In this document: one piece after another, positions 24,418-35,748 of the stretch
How the letters are laid out: every line of letters starts with the position of its first letter
How positions within the stretch are numbered: position 1 is the first letter of the stretch
DNA from: Lumbricus terrestris
Taxonomy: Eukaryota > Annelida > Clitellata > Crassiclitellata > Lumbricidae
Assembly (NCBI GenBank): GCA_949752735.1
Contig: OX457039.1
Coordinates: forward strand, 42,704,699-42,768,698
Direction: 5' to 3'
DNA length: 64,000 nucleotides
The notes under the pieces: model-generated
The model's database searches: none
Told to the model about the DNA's origin: nothing
Seen by the model: only the letters and a program-made list of their open reading frames with translations
Translations under genes and position numbers: made by a program

Positions 24418-27377
24418 GGGTCATTCCGTCTCAAATCAACAAATTTTAAAAAAGTTTCCCACTCGACCATCTCAGATTTTGATGAAATTTGCACAGAATG
24501 TGCATACATGTATTGGAACATGCTGTGCAAAAGTTGAGAACAATACTCCCAGTAGTTTTTTTTATACGGAATTTTAAAGACACCTGGGGTGACCCCGTTT
24601 ATCGCGATTCGAAAATTGCGTCTGAATTTACTGTCATATTCAGGAGGCCATAAGTCGACTATCATTGCAGATAAATAGATGAAATTTTCAGGATACATAG
24701 TCATCGTGGTGCTAATCAAGGATATTAAAAGAACTTGATATCTGATGGATAGTGTTTTTCTAAGTACACATTGAAAATCGGAAAAAAAACAACGACCCTG
24801 TCTGGCGCAAGTACTTTACTGCTCTACTATGACCAAATGGGTTCATTATCAAAGAAAGTGTGAACCATCTGCTATCATAGTCCACATTGTGTGCACAGAA
24901 AAGCAATTAGGTCAGCTTTATCATGTGTACCTGTTGCAATATAGCCTTCTGAAAATGAAAGAAACCAGTTTTTTGCCTTTTGATGACAATGTTCAAGGCC
25001 TGATATGGACATGTGGGACAGGTCATACAGCTATGAAATTAACACCATTGGAAAGAGCAGATCAAATACTACTAAATACAAGAAGAATTGCTTTTGAGAC
25101 TCCTGTGGTACAACGATTATAGCGATTTCCATTATAGTAGTGTTTTAAGCATTCGCGAACTGATACGACGCCGATATCACGAGCTTAGTACTTTACTGCT
25201 CTACTATGACCAAATGGGTTCATTATCAAAGAAAGTGTGAACCATTTGCCATCATAGTCCACATTGTGAGCACAGAAAAGCAATTAGGCCAGCTTTGTCA
25301 TGTGTACTTGTTGCAATATGGCCTTCTGAAAATGAAAGAAACCACTTTTTTGCCTTTTGACGACAATGTTCAAGGTCTGATATGGACATGTGGGACAGGT
25401 CATACAGCTATGAAATTAACACCATTGGAAAGAGCAGCTCAAATACTACTAAATACAAGAAGAATTGTTTTTGAGACTCCTGTGGTTAAACGATTACAGC
25501 TATTTCCATTGTAGTAGTGTTTTAAGTATTCGCGAACTGATACGACGCCGATATTATGAGCTTAGTAGTTTACTGCTCTACTATGACCAAATGGGTTCAT
25601 TATCAAAGAAAGTGTGAACCATTTGCCATCATAGTCCACATTGTGAGCACAGAAAAGCAATTAGGTCAGCTTTATCATGTGTGCTTGTTGCAATATGGCC
25701 TTCTGAAAATAAAAGAAACCACTTTTTTGCCTTTTGACTACAATGTTAAAGGCCTGATATGGACATGTGGGACAGGTCATACAGCTATGAAATTAACACC
25801 ATTGGAAAGAGCAGCTCAAATACTACTAAATACAGGAAGAATTGCTTTTGAGACTTCTGTATTTCAACGAATCGTACGCCATCGTATCAGTTCGCGAATG
25901 CTTAGAACACTACTATAATGGAAATAGCTGTAATCATTGAACCACAGGAGTCTCAAAAACAATTCTTCTTGTATTTAGTAGTATTTGAGCTGCTCTTTCC
26001 AATGGTGTCAATTTCATAGCTGTATCACCTATCCCACATGTCCATATCAGGCCTTGAACATTGTCGTCAAAAGGCAAAAAAGTGGTTTCTTTCATTTTCA
26101 GAAGGCCATATTACAACAAGTACACATGACAAAGCTGACCTAAATGCTTTTTTGTGCTCACAATGTTGACTATGATGGCAAATGGTTCACACTTTCTTTG
26201 ATAATGAACCCATTTGGTCATAGTAGAGCAGTAAAGTACTAAGCTCATAATATCGGCGTCGTATCAGTTCGCGAATGCTTAAAACATTACTATAATGGAA
26301 ATCGCTGTAATCGTTGAACCACAGGAGTCTCAAAAGCAATTCTTCTTGTATTTAGTAGTATTTGAGCTGCTCTTTCCAATGGTGTTAATTTCATAGCTGT
26401 ATGACCTGTCCCACATGTCCATATCAGGCCTTGAACATTGTCGTCAAAAGGAAAGAAAGTGGTTTCTTTCATTTTCAGAAGGCCATATTGCAACAAGCAC
26501 ACATGATAAAGCTGACCTAATTGCTTTTCTGTGCTCACAATGTGGACTATGATGGCAGATGGTTCACACTTTCTTTGATAATGAACCCATTTGGTCATAG
26601 TAGAGCAGTAAAGTACTAAGCTCGTGATATCGGCGTCGTATCAGTTCGCGAATGCTTAAAACACTACTATAATGGAAATCGCTGTAATCGTTGAACCACA
26701 GGAGTCTCAAAAGCAATTCTTCTTGTATTTAGTAGTATTTGAGCCCCTCTTTCCAATGGTGTTAATTTCATAGCTGTATGACCTGTCCCACATGTCCATA
26801 TCAGGCCTTGAACATTGTCATCAAAAGGCAAAAAACTGGTTTCTTTCATTTTCAGAAGGCTATATTGCAAAGGTACACATGATAAAGCTGACCTAATTGC
26901 TTTTCTGTGCACACAATGTGGACTATGATAGCAGATGGTTCACACTTTCTTTGATAATGAACCCATTTGGTCATAGTAGAGCAGTAAAGTACTTGAGCCA
27001 GACAGGGTCGTTGTTTTTTTTCCGATTTTCAATGTGTACTTAGAAAAAAACTATCTATCAGATATCAAGTTCTTTTAATATCCTTGATTAGCACCACGAT
27101 GACTATGTATCCTGAAAATTTCATCTATTTATCTGCAATGATAGTCGACTTATGGCCTCCTGAATATGACAGTAAATTCAGACGCAATTTTCGAATCGCG
27201 ATAAACGGGGTCACCCCAGGTGTCTTTAAAATTCCGTATAAAAAAAAACTACTGGGAGTATTGTTCTCAACTTTTGCACAGCATGTTCCAATACATGTAT
27301 GCACATTCTGTGCAAATTTCATCAAAATCTGAGATGGTCGAGTGGGAAGCATTTGTTGAACTGAGGCGGAATGACCC
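24418..27377. mobile_element. Giant palindromic transposon with 3+3 internal 377-base repeats
   Basis: The left terminus GGGTCATTCCGTCTCAAATC is matched, inverted, at the right end (GATTTGAGAC-like to GGAATGACCC), with a 4-base duplication TTTA at 24414-24417 and 27378-27381. Each arm has about 400 bases of terminal sequence, then a unit starting AGTACTTTACTGCTCTACTA. That unit is repeated in direct orientation at about 24811, 25189 and 25566 and in inverted orientation ending near 26240, 26618 and 26995. The symmetry centre is near 25880-25900. Each unit contains an open frame of about 97-120 codons beginning MTKWVHYQRKCEP with no recognised homology. Most of the 2960 bases can fold into one hairpin. 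Confidence 0.9.
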
Positions 27378-27385
27378 TTTATTTA

Positions 27386-27440
27386 TTTCTCGCATTTGCT
27401 ATAGCGCCCCTTCAAGCTCTCTACCCAGAGGTGCTACAAG
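27386..27440 (-). mobile_element. Shared LINE/SINE tail fragment
   Basis: TTGCTATAGCGCCCCTTCAA and GCTCTCTACCCAGAGGTGCT match the inverted shared tail. It abuts the palindromic element. Confidence 0.7.
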
Positions 27441-28139
27441 AAGGAAATTTGACTATTTCAGTTCAAATGGCTGCCAGCATGGGCTCGCTGTGCACCACAA
27501 ACATTGACAAAAGTTAGTTATTTTGCTGCATGTTCAAAGTCCTGAAAGGAGACTACAAGTCACAAATTGACTTTGAAGAAATTTCCACAAACTGAAATCC
27601 TCGAATGATGCCCATAAAAAATTCAATACAGTTGGTTTAAAATGGTGCACTTTTTCAATATAACATAAAATATGAATTGTTTATGCCAATTATGAGAAAT
27701 ATTGAAACATTCAAAACCATGTCTTCAAAAACAGAGTTTATTCTTAGTACACAGCAATCGCAGGAACAGTTTGTATGAGATTAGTCATTAAATCGTTGAT
27801 TCAATGATCATTGAATATAAAAATCATAAACTCAATATTGACCAGAATAATAACACTATGTAACACGATTTTTGTTCCTGGGCAATGAGTGTAATTTCCT
27901 GGTTATTTGTGCCTCAAAAGTATAGGAAATGGTTGTTATTCTGTTTAAACTTTGCTTTTGTGGACTGGGGAATGATATTTAAAAGAAAAAAACCTATTTC
28001 CACAACAAACGAGCGAATTTGTTTGTTTTTGTTCACGTAAAGGCAGAATAAAACTATATAGGTCACAAGAAACCACAAAATGACTCTAAAGCAACATGTA
28101 TCAATACTAGAATGATACAAAAATTGACCACCCGAAATT

Positions 28140-30435
28140 TAGAGATGCGTAGTTTTTCGAGATTTACAGTTATACTGTAAATCACTTTCACGAATCAGCC
28201 CCCAGATGTAGTCTCCCATCATGTTCTCATTGTACTGTCCTTGGTAGCGACGTTCAAAGTCTAGTATATGCTGGTGGAAGCGCTCGCCTTGCTCCTCCGA
28301 GTATGCTCTAGGGCTGCCAACCGTCCCGGATTCGCCGGGACAGTCCCGGAATCGACCCTGTGCGTCCCGTGTCCCGGATTGATCTCAAATTGTCCCGGAA
28401 TTTGGTTTAGATCCACTTAGCACAATTATTGTCCCTATATTAATTTTTGCTTACTAAAACTCAGCCATTTGTACGATGATTTTTACGTCCTGCTCTCTAT
28501 CAGACCTATACATTACATTGTTGGCTGAACATCGGGAGTTAAAGTATTCAAAACTTTACAAACCACTGAAACTCGGTTTTCGGTTTAGCATATTTTGTCC
28601 AGTTTTAATGCCTTTTGTGAGAGATCGTTCAGCATTATGAACGATCTGTTGTCTAACAATGGCAATTATCTGAGCACCGAGAGTTCACCGACCTTATTAA
28701 AGCACAACTGTTAGCATGACATGTGCTGATTTCTGCGACTTTGTGCCCAGTGTTCGGGAACTGCTTAACGCACATAAGTAGGCCCTATAATTAGTTTAGA
28801 ATAAATTCTGCTCTCCGGTCGCAGACCTATGAGCCTACGATAGGCTACCTACGAACTTCCCTCAATTTTGGGTTCATAATGCTTACTCTGATGAGCCTAG
28901 GTGACTGGAGTTTGAAATGCTTCTTCTTGAGGTTGATTCTTGTCTTAAATTTACGCTATAAATCATGTCTTTTCATGATTTGTCTTAAATTATTAGGCTA
29001 TATATAGAACTTTTTTAGTAGATTGTAGGCCTAGATCTAGATTCTATAGGCCTACTGGGCTGACACAACTTTTGTCACATTATGCGCTTCTGTGGATTGC
29101 GTAAATTGATAATGGCACATCGAGTGGCTGAAGGCGTCCCGGAATGGCAATATCAAAAGTTGGCAGCCCTAGTATGCTCCCATGTTCTCCTTAAAATTAT
29201 CAAGGTGAGCATCAAGGATATGAACTTTCAGGGACATCCTACATCCCATTTACTGTAGTTTTTCACTAGAGCCTCAACCAGCTCTACAAAGCTGCTTTCT
29301 CACTCCTAGAAAGCATCTTGGAGATATCCTTACACTCCATAATTCTCTTTATCTGTGGGCCGACGAATACACCAGCTTTGACCTTTGCCTCAGACAGCTT
29401 AAAGAAGAAACCTTGAAGGTATTTGAAAGCTACCGATTCCTTATCCAGAGCCGTGACAATTATTGTTTCATTAGGCACAATTTAATATGCAGTGGTGGCA
29501 TCGGCACTTTCCGAGGATCCATCAGTGGCTCCCACTTGACATTTTTGCTACCCACATTGAACTCGGTCTGCTGGGTCCCGCTTGTGGTAGTGCGCCTTTT
29601 GTCTCTGCTGTCCCAAAGGCAAAGGTAGCAAGGAAACTTTGTCCGAACCCTTGCAGACCCATCAGGAATGATACCATTTGAAGTCTCCTATGACATCCCA
29701 GCCGTACTCATCGAACTTCAAGGCGGCTAAAAAGGTTTTTATGCTGTTGTAATCCTCTTTGAAGTGTACCGAGTGAGCCAGAGGAAGAGATGGATACTTG
29801 TTCCCATTATGGAGTAGCACGGCTTTGATGCTTCCAGATGAACTGTCAATGAAGAGACGCCACTCGTTCGGGTTGCAGTCGATTCCACTTTCCTGAAAAG
29901 ACCGGTCACGTTGTGACAGAAGCAGAGTCCATCTTGACAGGTAAAAAAGCTTGAAAATGCTTGATGACGCTTCCTCTGATCTGCGATTTGAACATTGGTT
30001 CCACAACAGGTTCCACTGCTTGAGTCTAGATGTCAACAGTTCTGCATTGGACTTGGTGAGACCAAGACCTCTGATAAAGTCGTTGAGGTCTTTTTGGTTT
30101 GGATAGTACGGATTTTTGTCATGAGCTAGAAAATTTCAGCCTGGATCTAAAACGTCTTCATCGCTCTCTGACTCTGATATACTTTGTTCTTCTGAAGGCG
30201 ATTGATTTCTATCCAGAACAGTGGGTACCGGAAGCACAGGACTGTGTGGCACTGGGATCATGGATGAAGGAGGTCGGGGGATGCATTCTTTCCAGTCTGA
30301 CGTTTGGAAGGATCCACCATGCAGAAGTAGCAATTGCTTGAGTTGTCAGTGGGTTCTCACCAGGTTCTTGGTATTGCAAACTTCATGGCTCTTTTTCCTC
30401 TCTGTACCATCCTCCGCAAGAAAGTACAAAAGTAC
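28140..30435 (-). pseudogene. Broken transposon gene of an unknown conserved family
   Basis: Minus-strand fragments in several frames fall in a consistent order: RAMKFAIPRTW and SSNCYFCMV (about 30400-30310); RPPSSMIPVPHSPVLPVP (about 30260); DLNDFIRGLGLTKSNAELL (about 30090-30030); NEWRLFIDSSSGSIKAVLLH and YPSLPLAHSVHFKEDYNSIK (29860-29750); FPCYLCLWDSRD; PPLHIKL; FVGPQIKRIMECKD (29370); LDAHLDNFKENMGAY; then GERFHQHILDFERRYQGQY (28280-28220). From memory these motifs match long 'uncharacterized' predicted proteins common in cnidarians, molluscs and arthropods. Two CxxC-like pairs (CYFC, CYLC) suggest metal binding. Frameshifts, stops and the hAT insertion make it dead. Its function is unknown. 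Confidence 0.8.
28309..29171. mobile_element. Non-autonomous hAT element nested in the CACTA element
   Basis: Perfect 13-base terminal inverted repeats TAGGGCTGCCAAC lie at 28309-28321 and 29159-29171. A perfect 8-base target duplication GTATGCTC lies at 28301-28308 and 29172-29179. Eight-base duplications and this type of end are diagnostic of hAT elements. The left part is rich in TCCCGGA motifs. There is no transposase frame. If the element and one duplication copy are ignored, the surrounding minus-strand frame runs on through GAYSEEQGERFHQ, so the insertion came after the host gene was coding. Confidence 0.95.
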
Positions 30436-30931
30436 AGACATAGTAGAATGCGTCAGCCGGATACTTGCAGCCTCTTGATGCCATCTGAGTTGTGTCTACA
30501 GGCTATGCACCTAGTCAGACGTACAACTAAATAGAAGTGCATGGTGGGCTCAATGCATCTTTATTTATGATGATGGATCTGATTTGACCAGGGTCTATGA
30601 CAACAGAGGACGTTACCCTGGACAGAAATTTGCTCAGCGTAATACAGCACTACTACCTGTGGCTATTTATAGGTGTGGAAGGTTCTCGCACATTCTAGAA
30701 TATTCCTGGAAGTTCACAAAAGCTGTACAGCTACTCCCAGTTAACACATGAATTTCAATGTGCCAAAGAAGCAGTTACATTTCAGAATAATCAATCTCCT
30801 GGCCTCAAAAGCAAAGTCTCTGGGGTATAATGGCCATTTTCTATACTTTTGAGGCAGAAGCAATTAGGAAATAACATTTAAAACCCAGGAACAAACAAAA
30901 AGTATAATTTTGTTACGTAGTGTAATCATTG

Positions 30932-31210
30932 CTGGCCTAGTTAGCTACACCGGTAAGCGAGAGCGGCATATGTCTGTTGGTTACACCGCACTGCGGTTCA
31001 AGCCCCGGGCTGGGAGTTGATACTCAGAGATTTAAATGTCTCGGGCTAGCACGCCTGGGACGCGGTGGCGAAAGCTGCTGCGGAGTGACCGTGGGCTAGT
31101 TGTTTATCCATCATTGTCTGTGGGGAAGGCAACGGGAAACCACCTCACTCATCTCATCCCCGGGTGGTGCAAGTCATATAGAACCTGCCTTCGGGCAGAG
31201 AACCATCATC
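30932..31210 (+). mobile_element. Family B-related SINE with diverged head
   Basis: The tRNA-like head has TAGCTACACCGG (A-box-like) and CGGTTCAAGCCCC (B box at about 30995). The body shares GGCAACGGGAAACCA, CTCACTCATCTCATCCCC and a GAACCTGCC end with the copy at 57 kb. It starts a few bases after the CACTA element. Confidence 0.75.
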
Positions 31211-31284
31211 ATCAAACTCAATATAAATTCAGAATTTTAGTGAAAACAACATTCTATTCTATAGTGACAAGTGGATTTATATAT

Positions 31285-31400
31285 CCGTCAAACTTATATA
31301 TCAAGCAGGAAGTGGGTTCAATTCCCACTACCCATCCACAGGTCCACTCAGCCTATCGTTCGCTAGATGGTAATGGTAAAAAGAATGAGTAGTAGGACGT
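31285..31400 (+). mobile_element. Possible tRNA-derived SINE fragment
   Basis: The stretch around 31309-31329 forms a perfect T-arm-like hairpin: AGTGGG, TTCAATTC, CCACT, including a B-box match GGTTCAATTCC. No good A box was found, so the call is weak. Confidence 0.4.
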
Positions 31401-32069
31401 GATTGCGCCTTAAATTGCTGCCGTAAAATTCGAAACCTGTAATAACTTGTGGCCATTAATTCATTACTGATTGCAATCATATTGAATTTGTGAGTTTGAA
31501 ATAATAAAGAATATCATTATTATATAACTGAACATTCTAACCTCTTAAAACAAAGCAAAGGCAATTCATAAAATATTTATGCCAGCATTTATTCTTAAAT
31601 TAGGCATGATTGACTAACAACGTTCATTCAAAAACTGACAATCACTAAAAGAGCACAACTATTCAAACTGATTGTTATTTTAAGCTTGAGCATTCATGAA
31701 TCTCATTATTTATCCCTTGAATCAATCCAATGTGACAGCGAAGTGCTTTAAAGTGCGAAACCTCCACCATGATAGAACTGTAAAACAGACAAAACTCTTA
31801 TCTACAAAAAGCAAATACAAGCATGGCTCCTAATAGTCGTTTATTTAATAGATCGGATCACAAATGACAGTTATCAAAACCAAAATCGGGCGCTTTCAGT
31901 CTTCACAATTAATTACGTGTGTATAGGCCACAAAGGACAGCCACGATGGCCGATCAACAAAGCAAACAATAACTACAGTAATCTCGTATACCTCAGTATT
32001 CCCAATTACATACCTTTGTCCATTTCTTTATTTACAATATTTGGCCTTTAATTTTAACAATTTCTAAAC

Positions 32070-32300
32070 TTAGACGGAAAAATTGCAAATTTCGAGTGTG
32101 CACAGAATTATTGCGCGACCGCCATGTTGAAAAAACAACAACAAGGCGGGATCGGTTATTATGCAATCACAGGGATCAACTCCATAGTTCCGGGAAACAA
32201 GACGACTTATTTTTTCCTGCTCGTTCCAACCACTTTGCCCACTGCAGATCTTCAAAGGTATTGAAACTCTTCGAAAGAATTGCAAGAGCCATGTTTCTTA
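32070..32300 (-). promoter_or_regulatory. Candidate PPP4R3 promoter / first-exon region
   Basis: On the minus strand AACATGGCGGTC (32128-32117) matches the YY1-type ATGGCGG element common near the start of housekeeping genes, in a locally CpG-containing stretch. Two short open frames begin here: MAVAQ, and a 39-codon frame MALAILSKSFNTFEDLQ starting near 32292. Neither could be joined to the first placed PPP4R3 exon (23689), which needs an upstream exon ending in phase 1. The distance and motif are suggestive only. Confidence 0.3.
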
Positions 32301-33555
32301 AGCTGCCTCATCTGATTTTCCATCTAATCTTTTCAAATTCTACCAAATATTTCCATGACATAGCTGTACTTGCCGTTTAGACATCTGTTGGACTTCGTAT
32401 TGGGCCTATTTTGGCCTTGTACGTTGCGTATTAATTCTATATCTAATATCTAAAATTCTAATATCTTTGCTAAGACTGCGCAGAGTGCAGACCAAGATCT
32501 TGACTGCATGCAGTCCTGCGTAAAGCTTTTCAGTACAGAGTGTGGAGTGAGAGATATCATTGAGAGAGAGGATCGTCGTATATCAAAAATCTTTGGTCCC
32601 ACGGCCTTCTAAAAGAACCTGCCCTCTGGCCCGCCCCCTCTTAGATAGTCCTACAATAAATTTCTGTCATCGCAACCGTAAACTCCAAAAAAACTCCAAA
32701 CTTAATTAAATTTTGAATTGAAAGTCCAGTAGTTAGGTGATGGTGGTGGTATTTGCAGTTTAACGTCACTGTGTGGTAACGCAGACCATTAGCGACGCCC
32801 TACTCCTTTATCCATGCTTGGGACTGGCACTGACAGTGGTTTGGCGGCCGCCTAAATATAAATATAGGCCTATAGCCCAGGCCTATTCACGGCATCCTAA
32901 ATTAATTTTTTTAATACGAACAGTAAGAAAGTTCTGTTACAAATAATTTTTGTCGACGTCAACGGCATTTATTATCGTGTATAAGATGTCGCTAAACTCT
33001 GGAATATTTTACATTTTCAGGGTTTTGCATGATGGTACGTTTACATTGTATTATAGTAGCCACGGTCCTTGTACGGTGTACCTACTAGCCTAGCTGCTAC
33101 TACTCAAAGTACCATACTTTGGCGTCAAAATTATTCATCGGACTGTACGCAGAAAATATGTAATCATATCGCTCGGTAATGTTCTTGTGTTTATTGTGTT
33201 GCCATTTGTCACTTAAAAAAATTAAAACTAAGTATTTATAGAAATCGGTTGTTTGAATTGGTTTCATCATACTTTCATGTTTTTATGTTTCGTTGGTTTT
33301 AAAAAATTGGTTTCATGTTTTTTGTTTCGTTGGTTTTTTAAAATTCGTTTCATGTTTTGAGGTGCCGTGAACTTTGATTCGAAAGGATCGAAGGATCGTG
33401 GGTCGTAATCGAGAACATGTCCAGAAGTAGCCTATAGCAAAGTGCATTCAGAAGCTTCATGTGTTTGGTCAATGCAGTTACGGTGAAGAAAATCGGTAAG
33501 AAGAGATTGACCGAGTTTTACGCTGACTGAAGTAAGCTACTGAATTTCGATTATT
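32301..33555. other. Intergenic, no gene recognised
   Basis: No exon or clear repeat was identified. TAGGCCTAT-type palindromes occur near 32869. A block around 33300-33360 repeats GTTTCATGTTTT and TCGTTGGTTTT in tandem. Confidence 0.5.
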
Positions 33556-35748
33556 GGGGCATTCCACGTCAAATCAACACAGTCATTTGCATCACCATCT
33601 CAGATTTTGTTAAAATTTGGTAGGGTGATCAATCACTATGAAAAACGTTCAAACCCAAAATTTTAGATTTTTGGGTTGACCGATGTCCGAGATATGGGTC
33701 AACGAAAATGACCAAAATGGGTCGATTTTCGCTGACCGGTCGTTGTTCAAACTGCTATATCTCAGCTTCTACTACACCTAGAGTTACAACAAAAACACCA
33801 AATTGAAGGTATTAAATAGCTCTATCTGGGCAAATCACTCAGAAATGTTCATATTCAGCACACACAAAATTATGAGCGATTGTAACATAGTGACACTGAC
33901 CTTGGTCAGTTCGCCACTTCGGAATTTTCTCAAATTTTTCCCATGCAAAGTCATCATTGTTCTTAACACTTGGTGAAAATTTCAACGTGGGCACTCTTAT
34001 AGTTTTTTTTAACAGTGATTTTTAAAGGTGGTCAATGGTCATGATCGTGATTCACGGCAGTGAATATGCCATGAATAATATTGTAACTTAAATCACAGAG
34101 CTCTGTAAGCAACAATAATCTTGATGTGATTGATGCTCTGACATGCTGAACATAATTTAGACTTACTTACCTGTCTATCTTTATACTTGTTTATAAATAA
34201 AATCTGGTTTAAGTTTTTAATTTCAGTCTTTCCTGTTTTCTGCATGCTTCCATGACATAAATTACAATTTAAAAGAACTTTTTTTTATATTTTGTTTATC
34301 TATTTCCTGAACCAACAAAGTAATACAATATGGTAGTGAGCAAAATCATCTGATCAAAACTAAAGCTGTGAGAAACTATGTCAAAATGATGGCCCTCCTT
34401 TTAGAAAATTGTAAAATAAGTTTGAAAGCACATCTGAAAACTAAATTCTCAAGCAGCAGGTTGAACAAATGTTAAGCTTACTTACATGATTATTTATTTA
34501 TTTATTTATTATTAGATCTTGTTTTAGTTCCCATTTCAGTGTTTCCTGTTGTGAAAATGAACGTTGGATTTATTACAGAGGTCATTATAATGACCAAATC
34601 ATAACTCCACATCAATTGTTTACCTTCGCACAGAGTGAGATCAAAGCAATCACTATTCAACTACTGAGGATTTTGAACTGGAGGCAACCCTATTCAATAC
34701 ACATACACACTTTTATCATTAGAACAGCCATATAGCTAAGTCTGAATCTGCACAAACAATTGCAGGGACGCAAAAGCTTCACTGCATCCGTCCAGTATCA
34801 GGGGAGTCAGTTAAAGTTAAAGACTTCTCTAGCAGTCCAGATTCTCCAAGAACTGAACATGTCTCGCAGTGTTTAGAGATATACAACAAGACCATGATTA
34901 AACTTGCAGCTATTAAGGGCTACATTATTGCAAAGTATGATGGACATTGGTGGCTTGGCTGTGTCCTGCAAATGTTTCCAGACACAAATGAGGTGGAAAT
35001 CTTTTTTTGCACCCAAATGGACCAGCTCATTCATATCAATATCCGCATCCGACAGACATCTTAGTTATGTCATGCCAGGACATATTAACAACTGTTCAAC
35101 CTACATTTCACTGGGAGAACATATTTGCTGACATGCAAGAAAACTTCTGCAGCAAGCCAGGCTCTCCAAAACAGTTCTAAAAAGATTTGGTCAACGGAAA
35201 ATGTAGTTCTAACCTCTGGCCGTCGATACACATGTACGATAGTCGTAATTCGCGACCATGTCTGAACCTTTAAAAAATCACTGTAAAAAGACTACAAGAG
35301 TGCCCACGCTGAAATTTTCACCAATTGTTAAGAACAATGATGACTTTGCATGGGAAAAATTTGAGAAAATTCCGAAGTGGCGAACTGACCAAGGTCAGTG
35401 TCACTATGTTACAATCGCTCATAATTTTGTGTATGCTGAATATGAACATTTCTGAGTGATTTGCCCAGATAGAGCTATTTAATACCTTCAATTTGGTGTT
35501 TTTATTGTATCTCTAGGTGTAGTAGAAGCTGAGATATAGCAGTTTGAACAACGACCGGTCAGCGAAAATCGACCCATTTTGGTCATTTTCGTTGACCCAT
35601 ATCTCGGACATCGGTCAACCCAAAAATCAAAAATTTTGGGTTTGAACGTTTTTCATAATGATTTATCTTCATACCAAATTTTAAAAAAATTGGAGACGAT
35701 GACGTCCATTTTTTTCCTAAAGTGTGTTGATTTGACATGGAATGCCCC
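33556..35748. mobile_element. DNA transposon with ~0.5-kb inverted ends
   Basis: The left end GGGGCATTCCACGTCAAATC and the inverted right end (GATTTGACATGGAATGCCCC at 35729-35748) start inverted repeats that run about 500 bases inward (33556 to about 34060, and about 35240 to 35748). The flanking 4-base duplication TATT lies at 33552-33555 and 35749-35752. The ends are related to the palindrome at 24418 and the solo end at 8818. A 4-base AT-rich duplication with such ends does not fit the usual TTAA (Kolobok/piggyBac) or TA (mariner) rules; Sola2-like elements are one known group with 4-base duplications. Confidence 0.85.
34880..35220 (+). pseudogene. Broken transposon ORF fragment
   Basis: Inside the 33556-35748 element a plus-strand frame reads KLAAIKGYIIAKYDGHWWLG, CVLQMFPDTNEVEI, then after a shift HPNGPAHSYQYPHPTDIL, CQDILTTVQPTFHWENIF and ADMQENFCSKPGSP. 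The pattern (Y-D-x-x-W-W-L-G ... H-P-x-G-P-A) recalls a small C-terminal domain seen in uncharacterised invertebrate transposon-type proteins. It is frameshifted and truncated. Its function is not known. Confidence 0.6.

Larger units (their letters stand above)
27854..30922 (-). mobile_element. CACTA-ended DNA transposon with a broken unknown gene
   Basis: The left end CACTATGTAACA and the inverted right end (CACTACGTAACA on the minus strand) begin terminal inverted repeats of about 90 bases. The repeats share TTTTTGTTCCTGGG... and TGCCTCAAAAGTATAG with small indels. The 3-base duplication TAA lies at 27851-27853 and 30923-30925. CACTA ends with a 3-base duplication are known for EnSpm/CACTA (CMC) elements, but the encoded protein was not recognised as a CMC transposase, so the superfamily call is tentative. 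An 863-base hAT element is inserted inside. Confidence 0.85.

Noticed and set aside
24811..26995. Family of small genes encoding MTKWVHYQRKCEP proteins
   Set aside because: The frames occur once per 377-base transposon unit on both arms; being open can be explained by recent copying. No start context or homology supports expression, though a codon test would be decisive.
32096..32380. 94-codon plus-strand open frame near the candidate promoter
   Set aside because: No recognised domain. It overlaps the putative divergent first-exon region and lacks splice or homology support.
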